NCBI GenBank assembly: GCA_032718565.1
Contig: JAVGVS010000186.1
Location: 1-64,000 of the forward strand
Direction of reading: 5' to 3'
DNA length: 64,000 bases
From: Distichodus sexfasciatus
Lineage: Eukaryota > Chordata > Actinopteri > Characiformes > Distichodontidae
Made by a program: the position numbers and the translations under genes. Position 1 is the stretch's first letter, and every line of letters begins with the position of its first letter. Of this stretch, positions 1 to 13,356 are shown piece after piece. A model generated the notes under the pieces. It made no database searches. It was not told the DNA's origin and saw nothing but the letters and a program-made list of their open reading frames with translations.

Positions 1-662
1 TTTTTTTTTTGGCCTGAATAGTACGTGAGGTTTAAACTGTTGAAATATGGGCAAAGTGGCGCAATTTTTTTTTTCCTCAGTATTGAGTAGAGTCAAGGAC
101 CTACCTGCCAAATTTCAAAGCTGTAGCCCACCCAGAGCCGAATTTCTATGACACTCGGTGTATGGGTTTGCAGTCCTACGCCAAGCCGAGCCCATTTATT
201 TGCATATTACATAAAAATAAAGACCTAAATTAAAAATGTGCTCGATAATAATTAAAGAAGAGTGTCTTGGGATTCAAATGATACCAGTTGCATGCAGATT
301 GGACAAAAATCCAGGGACGAGTTCGAAAAAGATGGGATTTCATTTTATGCAAATTATCGAAAAATCAAATATGGTAGAAATAGATGCAAGGATCTAAAAA
401 ATGGCCCCCTAATGATAAGTAAAAGTTTGAGAATTGGACTGTCTGAGCTGTAGTTTTATAACACTACTAGATATATGACTTGTGTAAAATTGTTTTCTTT
501 ATTGATGTTTATTTAAAGCTCTTGAGAGAACAGGATGGTGTCTCATTATAAACAAAACAAGTAGTTTCAGTTTCGATATTCATCGTTCAACTTTACAATG
601 TACATTTTACAGGCAGAAATCTCAGAAAATTCTTATTACACTAATTATTATAAGTGATTTAG

Positions 663-800
663 ATGAGTGGTTATTTGTCATTGTGAACACAGTGCTTGGG
701 GACGGTACCTTGCTCTTGAGTACCTCAGTGGTACCTTTACAGGTTTGGGACTTGAACCAGGAGATGTGTCCATCTCCCTAACCGCTACTCTACCAACTTC
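663..800 (-). repeat. tRNA-derived SINE (GTACCACTGAGGTACTC family), truncated
   Basis: On the minus strand: a box-B-like GGTTCAAGTCCCAAACC, AAGGTACCACTGAGGTACTC, AGCAAGGTACCGTCCCCAAG, then CACAATGACAAATAACC. The middle of the element is missing. Confidence 0.75.
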
Positions 801-3800
801 CCTGAAAATACTTTTTAGCAATACTGAATTAATTAGCTATATCTCATTAATTTTTACAAAGAGTAGGAGTGTAACGATACATCAGTCTGCATGGATGCAA
901 CTATTCAATGATGAACGAGCCCCCAGCATCAATCCACAATAAAAACACTGATCATAATGTCACTTTATATTGAGTAGGAGCTCTGTTTTTATTAAAAAGC
1001 AATATTTTTTGTTTAAATGTCAGGTTGAGCTCTGTAATATAAATGTCAAATGATAAATGTGAGCTAATTTGATATGAATGGAAGTGATGGTGTTGAAGTT
1101 GTCTCATATCGATAGCTGACTTCTGAATTTAATCAAATCAAAATCACATTGTAGCAGACTTGATGATACTGACAGACCTCAAATCATTGTCCATTAAATC
1201 AATACAGTAACTTGTGATTTATGCCCTGGTAAAACAATCACTTTTATGTTTAAGCTGTTCATTCAGTTTCAGACGAACACAGTTTCAGTTACAGAACATC
1301 TTGCAAGCTGTAGAGAACAAACAACAAACAAATCACACTCAGGAGTTTTCACCTTGATGCAGCGAGTTTTCCTTGTTTCAAACTGAGTCTCGACGTTTTC
1401 TGACAAGCAAAGGTGACAGAGATCCAATTTACAGTTTCCCGTGTTTATAGGGAAGGAGCAGTCGTGTGGCTTTTTAGCTCATTTAAATGCAGGTTCACAT
1501 CCTCAAGTCTGTTCCTTGCCATTTTTTTCTTATCTTTGCACTTTTCTGTGTTATGGCTCTCTCAAAACATAACTCTTCATTACATTTATCACAGCCTCCG
1601 CCTTTTAATTTTTTTTCATGTATCTCATCTTAAACTAATTAATGCTCCTATTGATTTACCAGTCAGGCCACGGCTTAGTTCTTATCCCTTTTCCTAATTT
1701 CTATCTCAATGTACAGCACTTTGGACTGCATTTTTAATATTTAGTAATATTTAAATATAGATGCATACAAAAACAAGCATTTTATTGCTGTGACATGAAG
1801 AGAAAATGGGAGAAAATGAAAAGGTTCTTCTGGGGAAAATAAATGATAGAGAAAAGGATGAAAAAGACGAGTGCAGGTCATCATATACATTATTAGACAA
1901 GTACATATAGTGTATAGTCAATCTGATTCATTCCTAAAATTGGGCAAAAAAAATTAAGTTAAAAACTAAGCAAAAATAATAAGGTTTAATACTGCAATTA
2001 CAGTACAAAAATTCAGAAAATGTGAAAAATTACTATACTGCTAACATTACAACTATCAATTGCTATTATTAACCATTAGAAAGGCTGGAAATTCTATTAG
2101 GAACCATTACAAAATCTACTTATTTTTTACAGAGAGTCTGCCAGTATTTTTGATTTTGCAAAATAATTTATTCCCCTTGAAGGAAGATCAGACTTTCTTA
2201 CTTCAGCAAACTACATGCGTTAGACCTCTGCTTTCTTTTTGAGGTTTTTGTTGCAAAAATACACCACATCTAAAGCTTTTATTTGGTCTTTTATCATAAA
2301 AGCTTAAGCCTTCATTAAACCTAAAAGTAGTAAAATGCCCCAAAAATACTTGAAGGAACTCTCACCTTTTGTTCTGCTCGACTCGCCTTGCCTCAGGTGA
2401 TCCTTCCATTTTATCCTTTGTCAAACGCAGGAGATGATTAATGACGGACTTTCTTTTATTGTCAGAGCGAGGGACGATTACTTAATTAGGCAGGAGGTGA
2501 TTTCACATCGAATAATTTTATTCTTTGAAAACACAGAGGTGGAGCTAATTAAACGAAGAGACGCTTTGTGGAGGTTAATGAAACTCAATCAAAGTCAGGT
2601 TTGGGAAGACGTGTCGAGGCTGAAGGACGTTGAAACGTCGCTCAGGAGTCACCTTGAGAAGTTTGAGACGTTGTTTGTAAGCTGTCGGTTGCAGTGCATC
2701 AAAAAATGTAACAATGCATGTTTCAGAGTTGAGCTGTTTTGGTAGTAGTTTACTACATGACCAGGACTAAAAGAAAAATCTGAATTTAAAAGTAAAAATG
2801 AGCACACAAACGATTGAAACTTCTGTTCAGCATTATTACCGATGGCTGAGTATAATGTTTGAAACATAGTTTATTGAAAACTCCAAGAAAACAATCATTT
2901 CTTTGGATTATATTTTCTTGTCTTTAATTTGAAAAATGTCAACAAGTTAGCTACTCTGCATATCTACTCCAGAAAAATAGCTAAAAGTAGCTTCTACAAA
3001 AATGTTGATTTTTTTTTCAGTTGTCTGCAAAAAGAGATCATTCTTTCCTTAAAATATGTGTGCGATATTTGTTCTAAAAGGTTTAAGGAAGCTGTGTGAC
3101 CTCTAAATAAATAAATATATTTGAATTTCAAACTATTTTTCTCTCTTTCCGTATAGCCACCTGGTGGGACCCCAGACATCCCTAAAATAAAACATTTTTG
3201 ATTTTTGACGCGGTCGATTTTTTAGAAGAAGAGACGAGACTCATGAAAACGAACGTCTAGACTAAAATAATAAGACGTTTGGTTTCAGGTTCAGAAACCT
3301 CGAGGGACCCGAACCCGGCCTCGAGTTCCTTTTGGCTATCTTTGCAATATGAATCTCTATCATCGCAGGTACACGCTCTCTCCCTCCGGCTTCCAACTTC
3401 AATTTGATTTTTCCTTCTCTCTCTCCCTCTCTTTCTCTTCTCTCCCTCTTTCTCGGCACAGTAATCTGATTTCTAGGTCAGCGAATAACTGTATCTATGG
3501 CCGAGCGACCTTCGGGGTCATTTGCAATTTCCTTTTTTTTTCCCCCTCCCTTACATATTTTCCCGCCGATAATCCCCTTTCCTTGAATTTCCTCGCCCCG
3601 AAAGATTAAACGTCCCCGTTCCTCGTGATTACGGAAACGACCCCCGACAAGGCCATCCTCGCCAGTGTCGTCCTTTGAAAAACTCGTGAAGAGGTAATTC
3701 AGATTCATTTCGTTATTTGATGTCGAGTGGAGGGGCGAGAAGCCGGCCCGTAATTACACCAGGAAGGGGATGGGGGGGGGGACGGGTGTTGTGGCAGTAA

Positions 3801-4544
3801 GTGGCAGTGACAGTGAAGAGGGGACGTCACCCCCGAGGGTTGCCGGGAAACGCTGGGGTGAAGATTGATAAGCGGCGAATGAAAAGCTGGCGCTAATTGT
3901 GTTGTGATGCCCTTTAATCGCTCTTGTCTCCTTTTTTCCCCGCGAAACGTCGAGTTTCTTTCAGAGAGTCGTCTATTAAATCCTGTTTGCCGCTCGGCAG
4001 AAGCGATAATGAATTCTAATACCTGACATTTCTGCAGATATATATATATATAGGATGAGGAATTCTAATAAGTTCGCTTTTAAAGTTCAGTGCAACAGAA
4101 TGCAACAGATGTTTACAAGTCAGGGTCAAAAGATTGTCAATGCTGATATTTATATATATTTATTTATATGACAGTATATAGCATTTTTACAGTAATGCCC
4201 GTTAAACTGATATGTTGATAAAATGATAAACTGATTTACTTCCCTAAACTGAACTAGTTCCCTTATCTGAATTCTGGAAAGCAAGAACTTCAATTTTCTT
4301 GCCGTTTTTTAAGTCACCATACTCGTAAATCTGCTTTCAGGCACTGTTCATTTTTATTCCTCACAACGGTTTATTATTTTGTGAAAACGGCGAGATTTGT
4401 TATAGTTCCACGCAAGATAAATGAGTTGGAGCTGTGTTTTCTTTTCTATTTTTTAAAGAAAAAGTTTGTGCCTTCATTAAAATGAAAGTAGTGAAATAAA
4501 TTAAACAAGTTAACTGCTCTTTTTTATTAAAGCAAGAGGGAGTG

Positions 4545-4663
4545 AAAAGGGGAGAGAAAGAGATAGTGGGAGAAAATGAGAGAGGGAAGCCTAGAGAGAG
4601 AGAGAGAAAGAGAGAAAATGTGAGAAAAAGAAAGTAAGAGAGGAGGCGAAAGGGGGAAAGTGA

Positions 4664-4694
<31 letters not shown>
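4545..4694 (+). repeat. (GA)n-rich low-complexity tract
   Basis: Imperfect GA/GGGA repeats ending in a clean (GA) run at about 4670-4693. Confidence 0.9.
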
Positions 4695-5672
4695 GTTTTC
4701 CACCAGTCGTGTGATGTGTTGTATGATGTAAAGTGATGCAACAGCGTGATCTTGCTGGATTTGTCATGTTCTCAGATACAGCTGCTGCAGTTCATTTTGG
4801 GATTTTCGCCCCAGATCTGCCCCAGACACACACAAGGGGGTTACAACCCAAACTGAAACCACACCGCACTGCTTCACATCAACACACGTCTCATCACTTT
4901 AATATATTATTCCTTCATTCACTTTTCAAATTTAAACCAAACCCCAAAACCCAGGAAACATGAGCTTTTATATTCATTCATTCTGGGGACGAACGATGAC
5001 ACTGATATCGTAATCGTATCGTAATCGTATCGTAATCGGCTGATAACTGCTTTTATTTAAGTCATCTTCATCGGACTGAAGCTTAGATTTGCCCGATATT
5101 TTCAGCCAATATTTGATGACGCATTGATTGTACGTGGGAAAGGTAGCGCTTGTGTCAGGCGTATCCAAAGTCCGAGGTGGGATTTTATACGGCCCGCGCC
5201 TTCTGTCTTAAAATGTATGGCGTTATTTTGAGCACGCAGTGGAACGTTCACCAGCAAAATTTCTTGTCTTTACGCGCTCAACTCTGCCTGGACACACAGA
5301 ATTCTTTTAACTAACTTAGCTGCATGTTTGCCTCACTTAGCAAATGTGAGCTCACACATGGGCTGTGTCCCGAGCCGTGTACTACTGCACTTAATAGTAT
5401 GGTAGGTAAGGTTCATAGAATCATATTCTTCTATGTGGTAGTATGCATCTCAGTTAATAGCCGGGGTTGTAACTTAACGGCTCTCTACACACTAGGTAGT
5501 GCACATGGAGAGACACATGCAACCTATTTGACTTGGTTTATTACATAGGGCAGGAAGTGACTTTTTCTTAAAATGTTGTGCGCTACGCTGTAAATGCTTC
5601 GTCCTCGCACCACTTTGCTTTCACACTCGATTGACTTGGTGTCATGAAGTGATGGTGTTCAATCAGCATATG

Positions 5673-6318
5673 TGACCCTCCACGGCAAAACCAGTCACTT
5701 GCCGCAAATTTTCAAAAGTGATTTATTATGTTTTCATGAAAGGGCATAAATCAAGCTTCAGAACGATACCTATATGGAATGAATGGGACGACATATGACT
5801 GAGATATCAACATTCAAAGGAGTCGGGTTTCTCCTGTCACGCCAAGTGAGAAACGGAGAAATCTGCCTTTGAAGTTGACTATCGCCGTAGCACTCACAGA
5901 CGCTTGGTGCGGTCGCGGCTACGTTTGCATTTACGCTAGCCTACGCTGCATTCACGGCCACACGGATAGCCTACCTGCGTTAGGTTAACTGAACTCGGGA
6001 GACGAAGATGGATTCCGGAGAAATATCTTCACGCTAGTCAACCAGTGGATTTAGCGTAAATATTGAAGTAGAGCGGTCAAAACACAAACTTTTAACATTC
6101 TGCTGGAATTGAATTCCTCACCTCAAGAAAGTCACGTTTTTAGGATGGAAAGGGTAAGTTTTTCAGCCAAATTTATTCACAACAGTACAGTATAGACCTT
6201 CCACTGTTTCAAAACACTAAAAACAAAAAATCCAACATTTTACCCCACGCAACATAAACGCTCGTTTTTCTCGGAAACCTCCGTTGCAACAAGCGACTGG
6301 TTTTGCCGTGGAGGGTGA
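5673..6318. mobile_element. Non-autonomous DNA transposon with ~29-bp terminal inverted repeats
   Basis: The left end ACCCTCCACGGCAAAACC continues AGTCACTTG, and the right end is its inverted counterpart (near-perfect over about 29 bp). The 646-bp unit is flanked by CATATG at 5667-5672 and 6319-6324, a probable target duplication. There is no transposase. The superfamily is not determined. Confidence 0.75.
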
Positions 6319-7660
6319 CATATGATTGTGTCTGATATAGATTACTCACTCCTGAACTGCACTGAATAGAAATCGTATCGTAGCAGAACATGTGATATCG
6401 GAAATGTGATGTTGAATTGCTGTTAATTGTACATTGAATACGTTGTACAGTATATTGAATGGTGAAGAAACTTGTTTTGTGGTGTAACTGTACTTTGAGT
6501 GTCTGTACTTGAGTACTATGTTGTATGATTTGATACCAATTAGTAAGATTTAGCTTGAGATGACTTGATTCAGTTCCGGAGCGTCACGTAGTCAGCCTCG
6601 ACTGTTCCATCGCCAGCAGCGACAGACCGAGCGGTCAGCGTGTGTGCGAGACGGTCATAGCCGGATACCTTGTTAAAAAATAAAATAAATAAAATAATGC
6701 CGTCGGTTCGCAAATCGGCTGACGAACGTCCCGTGGCCTTGACACGCGCTCCCTCGAGCACCAATTTTCTGATAGCATCGTGTCTCGCCGCGGCGAGAAA
6801 TACGGCCGCCTCTCCTTCCGGCTTTGATGGAAAACAGCGATAGTAAAAAGTCGCTTCAGCGGGGCGAAACGAAACGAGCCTCGTAAAAAAAAAAAAAAAA
6901 ACGCTGGCCGGTTTGTAGGTTTCTCACCGCTTCACAATCTCCCGCTGATAACCAATAGATTTACAGCCCGACTTTAACCAGTTTCACGAGAGGCCATCGT
7001 CCGGACACTTCCAAATATTCTCCCTGGTAAGTGTTGTGGAAGCTGCTTTTAAACGGAAGCTTTTCAACTGATAAGTTACTAACGATGAAAATTAGCTACG
7101 CTACAGTCAAACTATGGTTTTAATATAGTAGCTGTTAGAGGTTTAAATCATGTTTCATTTGAATACATAATCGTATCGATTCAATATGTCGACTAACGGA
7201 TGACAGTCTTCTATAAAACGATGTTGATTATTTTGATTTCATACATTTTTTAAATTAAAAAATGAGACGTCATATACTTATTTTAACGCTGTCAATCCCA
7301 TTCATGTCAAATCACAAAAAGTAACTGAAAAATTCATGTGACTTTTTTAAGTTCAACATTTAAAGAAAAAAACCTGGGCCTCATTCACCAACCTTTCTTA
7401 AAAAGACATTTGTTTTTAAACGCTACTTACGCAGATTTCACAAAGATCCTAACCTTCACCACTGTTTACTTGTTGAAGATTTGCTCTTCCAGCTGCTGAA
7501 AAGAGCAAATATTTACTGCATGACAGTTTTGATCTTAAGAAGAAATTAAAGAGAAAATTTACTAATGAGGCACAAAGTGTCATTACAATATGTATGATAT
7601 CTAATCAATGTTTTAATTTTGTATCATACTGGCTTCTTGAAAATTGAATGTATTGAGTGC

Positions 7661-7840
7661 GGGGCAGTGGTGGTGGTCCAAGACACTTACCTCTGGACCA
7701 AGAGGTTGTGGGTTCAAGTTCTACCTCTGGCACTACCATCACTGGGTCCCTGAGCAAGACCCTTAACCCCAAGTTTCTCCAACAAGACTGTCCCTGAAAT
7801 TAGGACATGGAAATTGCTCTGGATAATATGCTGTAAATGA
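7661..7840 (+). repeat. SINE of the GCTGTAAATG-tailed family
   Basis: GGTTGTGGGTTCAAGTTC (box B), then GGGTCCCTGAGCAAGACCCT, and a 3' end GGATAATATGCTGTAAATG. A widespread fish SINE; relatives are at 8696-8886 and 59516-59735. Confidence 0.75.
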
Positions 7841-7854
7841 TTGCTGGGGCAATT

Positions 7855-8030
7855 GATTGTGTAATAGGTAGAGAGTTGGCCCTGTTCAAGTCCCTAACCA
7901 GTAAAAGGTACCACTGAGGTACTCATGAACAAGGTAAACACTGCTCCTTCATTGATGGGTAAAATGCAGAGGTCACATTTGGTTGAAGTGCACTGTGTGC
8001 TGTAATGACAATGACAATGACAAAGAGTCG
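7855..8030 (+). repeat. tRNA-derived SINE (GTACCACTGAGGTACTC family)
   Basis: Contains AAAGGTACCACTGAGGTACT, a shortened centre, AATGCAGAGGTCACATTTGG and ends in a CAATGACAATGACAA tail. It directly follows the SINE at 7661-7840. Confidence 0.75.
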
Positions 8031-8695
8031 TTCCCTTAAAGGCTGCTCTGTTTAAAAAGTAGCTTCCCTACTGAAAAAAGATTAAGCTAAACATACCGTG
8101 ACTAATTTTTCTTAGCTACTGTCCAACACCAGTAGCGAAGAGCTAATTTCCGGGCTAATTTTACCTCAAGAGAGCTCCATTGAAAAAGTCGTCAAAATCA
8201 ATATGCCTTTGTTGTTTTATTCCTGCGAATCCCCGGCATGTCAGTGTCAGATTTTTCCCACACAGCACTAGCAGCAGGAGGACACTGGAACTCGCCCGGC
8301 TTCCAAGCGGTGAAAAATGTAGCTAATTAAAAGGTGTTGATTAACTGTGCTGGAACATTTGCGTGGACGGTTAGAGCTTTATTAGAATCCGAGGCCCATC
8401 TTTTTCCCTCCCTCTTTCCCTCAAGGCTATCATCTATTTCCATTACCGCCATTAGCAACCGCTTCATCTGGCAGGATTTGGCGGTTTCTCGTTGCGTTCT
8501 GCTTGATTTCGTTCCGTCGAGTTGGCCTGAAGTTCGCAGAAAATGCCACCACAATTTTATCCCCAACTGTTCTCTAAACCTTTGTCATTTTTTGCAACTC
8601 AGTGAAACATTTTGAGTCAAAAAGGTAGCTCTGTAGCTATCCTCACAACTTTGGCAAGCAGTAACCAATAACTGGTGTTTCATTTGTTTTTTTAC

Positions 8696-8886
8696 GGTGT
8701 GTTCTCGTGGCTAAGATACTCACCTCTAGACATAGAGGTCGCGAATCCTACCTCTAGCACTGCGGTCATTGTGTCCCTGAGCAAGTCCTTTAACCCAATG
8801 CTGCTCTCTCTCTTCCTGAAACTGGGAAAATGGAAGTCTCTTTACATAAGAGTGTCAGCTAAATGCCATAAATGTAAATGTAAAAC
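8696..8886 (+). repeat. SINE of the GCTGTAAATG-tailed family
   Basis: GTGTCCCTGAGCAAGTCCTT, AAGAGTGTCAGCTAAATGCC and an AAATGTAAATGTAAA tail identify it. The head around 8700 is decayed. Confidence 0.75.
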
Positions 8887-10427
8887 CAAAACTCAAAGCC
8901 CCAAAAACATTAACCATGTTATACACATTTTTAAAATTATTTATTGAGATTTTCAAACCCTAGTTTTGATGAGTTTTTATCCTTAATTGTCAACTTTAAT
9001 ACAAAACACAGCTTGAAATATTTCACTTAAAATCTAATGATTATGGCAAATATGAAAGTTTGTTGGTTTTTTTTAGTTAGATAATGGAAACAAATGATAG
9101 TATTTTGACAGTTGTATCGCGGGACCAAATTTACTCAAACTGGAGACTTCATGACCCTGACAGCACTTTTTGATGATCAGGGAGTGTGCAGTGTTCCAGA
9201 TTCATTTGAGTGTTGTTTTCGTGTGAGTCCACGAGGAGTTGGACATGTTGTCGTGGGACATGTTCGGGCAAAAATGAGGCGTCGGCCTCCCGAGTGCTGC
9301 TTCCTCTCGAGAAAATTCTGATTTGGTTTCAAAAAGAGATTTTAAAACCTCTAGAGGGAATTATACAGCACCATGCAGCGTTCACATGAAAATGGATTAA
9401 AGTTTGCGAAGTTGAAAACTGAGCTGTAATAAATCTCCTGAAGTTCTAGAGTCAAAGTAAACTGAAAACGCTACATGAAGTTGTAGGACGTTCCGGTGAG
9501 CTGAGTTTATCCGTCTTTACATCTTTTCTTTCTTCCCATTTTCCGTCGTCCTATTTTACTATTTTTTCCATAAAGAGCTCCATCTTTTCGCTTTCTATCT
9601 TTCAATTTTTATTCCTATTTCTATCTTTACAATTCCCCTTCTTTTATTCTTTCCATTCTTGGAAAATGGCTCATAATTTGCTTTTATTTGGAAATTTCTA
9701 TTTCTATTTTTAATCTGCACTTTGTTTCATGTAGTGGAGCTGACTCAGTCTGTCTCTGGAATCAGCGTCGAGATAAATCTCTCAAAATGCACGCTTCTTT
9801 ATGCCAATTTTATATATAACAATCTAAACTCACCTACCGAACCCAGGACACGATATTTCAGCGTCAAAGACATTTTTGTTCCTATCGTCAAACACAAGGT
9901 TCATAACCTTCTTTCTTTTTTCCAGTGCAACAAATGCATGATGGAGCCAGAGATTCATATTTATCACATATTAATCATATTCCAAAAGCTGGAACGACCG
10001 TAAAAACCACTTCTGTCTTGTACGAAATGTACTTTTATGAGTTGTAATGAAAAAGATGTTCTCCTTTGAGAAATTAACCTTTTGTTTGCACATAAACCAC
10101 AAAATTACAGCCTGTTAACAACCACGAAACATATAGAACTGTTCATAATGAGAGATATTAACTGATAAAAAAGATAAAAATGCAAAGGAAGCTGGAACTC
10201 GGGGTGTTGTACTGAGCAGATTTTCCACAAAATACCCTGTCACATTTAGTTTCCGTCACACACTCTCTAGAGAACAAAAACCGTCTCTTTATTTTTACAT
10301 TTATTTATTTATTTATTTATTTAAAATTTTGAAAGCACTCGTGTCTGTCCATTTGGTTTGCAGAGCGTTTGCCGAGAGCCCTTCTCCATGCTAAATAATA
10401 AACGACGGTCATTCTCCCGCGCATGAG

Positions 10428-10462
10428 AGAGAGGAGGAGGAGGAGGAGGAGGAGGAGGAGAG
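10428..10462 (+). repeat. (GAG)n microsatellite
   Basis: About ten GAG units. A nearby (CTT)n(CT)n tract follows at 10609-10680. Confidence 0.9.
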
Positions 10463-10743
10463 GATGAAAGGAGGAGAGGAGGGTTATTGGTGCGTTTAGT
10501 GTCTGTTTTCACCCTCAGTTTAACGCGGGTAATGGGACACAGCCCAGCGCTCGCATGATGGACGGACAGAAAGTTCCAGATGGAAATAAAACCCAGCTCA
10601 CAATCGCTTTTCTTCTTCTTCTTCTTCTCTCTCTCTCTCTCTCTCTCTCCCTCTCTACATCTCTCTGTCTCTCTTTTACCCTATCCCACTCTCTCGTTCT
10701 TTTTTCCCACTATCTCCACTATATATATATGCTTGGACCTCTA

Positions 10744-10985
10744 ATTGGGCAGTTCCTAGCGTCACGGTTAAGAAGTTCGCCCCGTGATCGGAAGGTTGCC
10801 AGTTCGAATCTCAGGGACGGTAAAGGTGCCACTGAGTTACTGAGGCACTCCTGAGCAAGGTGTCATCTCCCAAGCACTGCTCCCGGGGCGCTCCCCTTGT
10901 TAGCTGCCCACTGCTCCAACACGGATGGGTCAAATGGTCACATTTGGTTGTGGTGCACGAACTGCCCCAAATAACCACTTTGTTG
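10744..10985 (+). repeat. tRNA-derived SINE, most complete head
   Basis: Box A-like TAGCGTCACGGTTAAGAAG and box B GTTGCCAGTTCGAATCTC are followed by GGTGCCACTGAG, CCAAGCACTGCTCCCGGGGC, GCCCACTGCTCCAACACG and CACATTTGGTTGTGGTGCAC. The tail has lost the CAATGACAA end. Confidence 0.85.
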
Positions 10986-12312
10986 CAAATTTGATTTTAA
11001 ACCCAATAGAATTTTTAATAATCCTTAAACCCAGGTCAAAGTGCCAAAGTTAAAGTACCAAACATAAATATGTATTTTTGTCTTTAGCGTTTGTCTCCAT
11101 CTTCTCTTTGTAGTTTGAATTTGGCATGTAAGAAATAACTTAAAGCTGCGTAATGGAACTAAATGAGAAGTTTTATCTGTTTATGTAATGCGACTTTGTA
11201 GTAACTCCACTGGGAATTTTCAGCTCTCTATAAAAGCTCAAGCTGCCAATATATTTCACATTAACACCCATAAAAAAGTGAGGTTTTCGGGATGAAAGTG
11301 GGAAGCGGATCGCATGGGGCCCGGATAATAAGCCAAGATAATGTAACGATGCAGAGAAGAGCTGAAAACTCAGGAGTTAAACCCAGTGAACTTTGGGTTG
11401 TTAAACTCCAGCAAGTAAAAAATCCCGGCCGTCCTTTACTTTTTTCTTTCTCTCTCTCACAAATGTCTGACTTTAACAGCAGGACGATGATGATTCGATA
11501 TCATGCTGAGCAGATGAACAGAATGTCTGTATGAGCCATAAAGTGCGGGAATATGCCAGGACTTTATGGCCCTAATGAAAAGTCCAAATGTAGATGGTGT
11601 GGAAACAAAAAAGGAAATCATCGGGGACATAAATTACAAGTTCAATCATGATAGGACACTGTAACGAAGATTCAACGTCTTCCGTTATCACGGTGGCTGA
11701 GAGAGAGCCCAATGTTGCAAAGCAACAAAACAAATTAATCACACTTGTGTTGTGTGTCACACTTGCATTCACAAGCTTTCATGTTGGATCAATGCAACAA
11801 GCTTAAATCGATGTATCGTTACACTGCAAGAAGTTTAGTCTGCAATTCTTCCTTCCCTATCAGGAGATAATTATCAGAGCGTTTTAAAAAATGCCAGCTT
11901 CGGGGCGGAATTATCTCCACGTTTGGGAGGGTGATCAAAGCGATCAACTCACTCCCGAGGTTCGGACATTTCCCGCCGGACTTGTGGCTAAAAATCACTA
12001 AAAAAAAGGCATGAAATGTTCCCCAGCATCCCAAACCACCCTTTCAAGGTTCCACGGCAGCTAAGAAAAAAGGGGAAAAGGAATGGGATCCAACTGGACC
12101 GCACAGATGTCCTCCCCAGCGTCACGGCAACCGGCCGATCTCGGATGGCACTAACGAGGCTAGACAGGCCCCCCGGTGGTTACTCTGCAAATTTTAGCAG
12201 GGATTTCAGGATTCCTGAGAGAGCTGGAGCTGCTTAACTCCAATACTGAAGACTTTTAAAGCCAAGGACTGGGACGATTAGGTTTCAAGCTGGGAATTGG
12301 AGAATCTGTGTA

Positions 12313-12745
12313 TTTAAGCAAGTGATTATTTGTTATTGTGAAAACTTCACCACAGCGAAATGTGACTTCTGCATTTGACCCATTTGTGAAGGAGCAGAGG
12401 CCAGCATTTTTTGGGCAGCGCCCAGGGAAAAGTGCTTGGGAACAATACCTTGCTCTTGATCAGGGGCGAACCAGCAATCTGGAAAAGTCCAGAACGCCTG
12501 TCCAGTCCACGGCTGTCAGTCTGTCCAACAGGTGGTGCTAATACGATAATTTGTCAAGTTTAAAATCCATAGGAAGGCCTAAAAGTCAAGTTTGTAGAGT
12601 TATATGGGATTCCATAATGATTTTTTTAGTTCCAGTCCATCCCTGCTCTTGAGTACCTCATTGGTACCTTTTTAGCGGTCCAGGACTTGAACAGGTGACC
12701 TTTCGGTCATAGACGAAAACTGTCTAACCACTATGCTTGTATTTT
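12313..12745 (-). repeat. tRNA-derived SINE split by a hAT-like insertion
   Basis: The SINE 3' half (12313-12460) and 5' half (12654-12745) resume across the 185-bp insertion at 12461-12645. Removing the insertion and one duplication would restore a contiguous minus-strand copy. Confidence 0.8.
12461..12645. mobile_element. hAT-like miniature element inserted into a SINE
   Basis: A 185-bp insertion has ends CAGGGGCGAAC and (reverse complement) CAGGGATGGAC. It is flanked by CTCTTGAT (12453-12460) and CTCTTGAG (12646-12653), an 8-bp target duplication with one mismatch, as for hAT elements. It splits the SINE at 12313-12745. Confidence 0.7.
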
Positions 12746-13205
12746 TTCAATTTAAAACAAAACACTGATATTCATTCACAGAATCAAAATCAGAAGTCAA
12801 TTACAAGTTGTTTTCCGGTTTTCAATTTTGCACAAAATGTAAAACAATGGGAAATGGGCGTTACACAGACAAGACAGTAAAATACTGTAAAAATCTCTGT
12901 CATATACATTGGTGAAACACAAGGCTTCATGGCACCAATGCAAGCAACAACAAACTGAACCACAACAACCACGCTCAATGGACTCAAAACAAGAAACTGA
13001 AAACTCTTCTTCAGAAAACACACCAAACACAGAGCACCGAACTCTTCATCTCGAACTGTGAGATGAATTCCCAAGAAGACAGTTATGTTAGAATGATTTT
13101 TAAAATTTTTTACTTATATTATTATATAATAATGGCTATTTATAATATATGTGATGTTACTTGGCCTCATTTCATCAGCACTGACTTACTATATACTTAC
13201 ATATC

Positions 13206-13206
<1 letters not shown>

Positions 13207-13268
<62 letters not shown>
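13207..13268 (+). repeat. (CTAT)n microsatellite
   Basis: About 15 near-perfect CTAT units. Open frames across it are simple-repeat artefacts. Confidence 0.95.
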
Positions 13269-13269
<1 letters not shown>

Positions 13270-13291
13270 AAATGTATGTATATATATATAT

Positions 13292-13330
13292 GAATGGGAA
13301 GGTGTGTCCAAACTCTTGACTGGTAGTGTA
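13292..13330. mobile_element. Solo terminal repeat of the same Tc1-type family
   Basis: GAAGGTGTGTCCAAACTCTT followed by GACTGGTAGTGTA matches the right terminus of the element at 17675-18203. Only this end is present, embedded in AT/CTAT simple repeats. Confidence 0.7.
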
Positions 13331-13356
13331 CATATATATATATATATATATATACA

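Larger units (their letters stand above)
1..5660. other. Presumed intron/intergenic DNA, no gene seen
   Basis: Apart from the SINE at 663-800 and the GA tract at 4545-4694, nothing codes convincingly. 3300-4000 is CT-rich and somewhat more GC-rich, and could hold conserved non-coding elements. 5010-5110 has GTATCGTAATC repeats. The open frame at 2434-2745 resembles no family I know. Confidence 0.5.

Noticed and set aside
2434..2745. 103-residue plus-strand frame with helical character
   Set aside because: No recognised family, no splice or promoter context, single short frame in AT-rich DNA.
3150..3170. Third CTCF-like site (CCACCAGGTGGC)
   Set aside because: Matches the core but fails the last two consensus positions; weaker than the two reported.
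4400..4741. 113-residue minus-strand frame rich in SLSLSL
   Set aside because: Produced by the GA/CT low-complexity tract.
8327..8615. Overlapping open frames of 79 and 93 residues on both strands
   Set aside because: Mutual shadows without motifs; at most a conserved non-coding element.
10744..10830. tRNA-like box A and box B
   Set aside because: Part of a SINE head shared by about ten copies in the window, not a functional tRNA gene.
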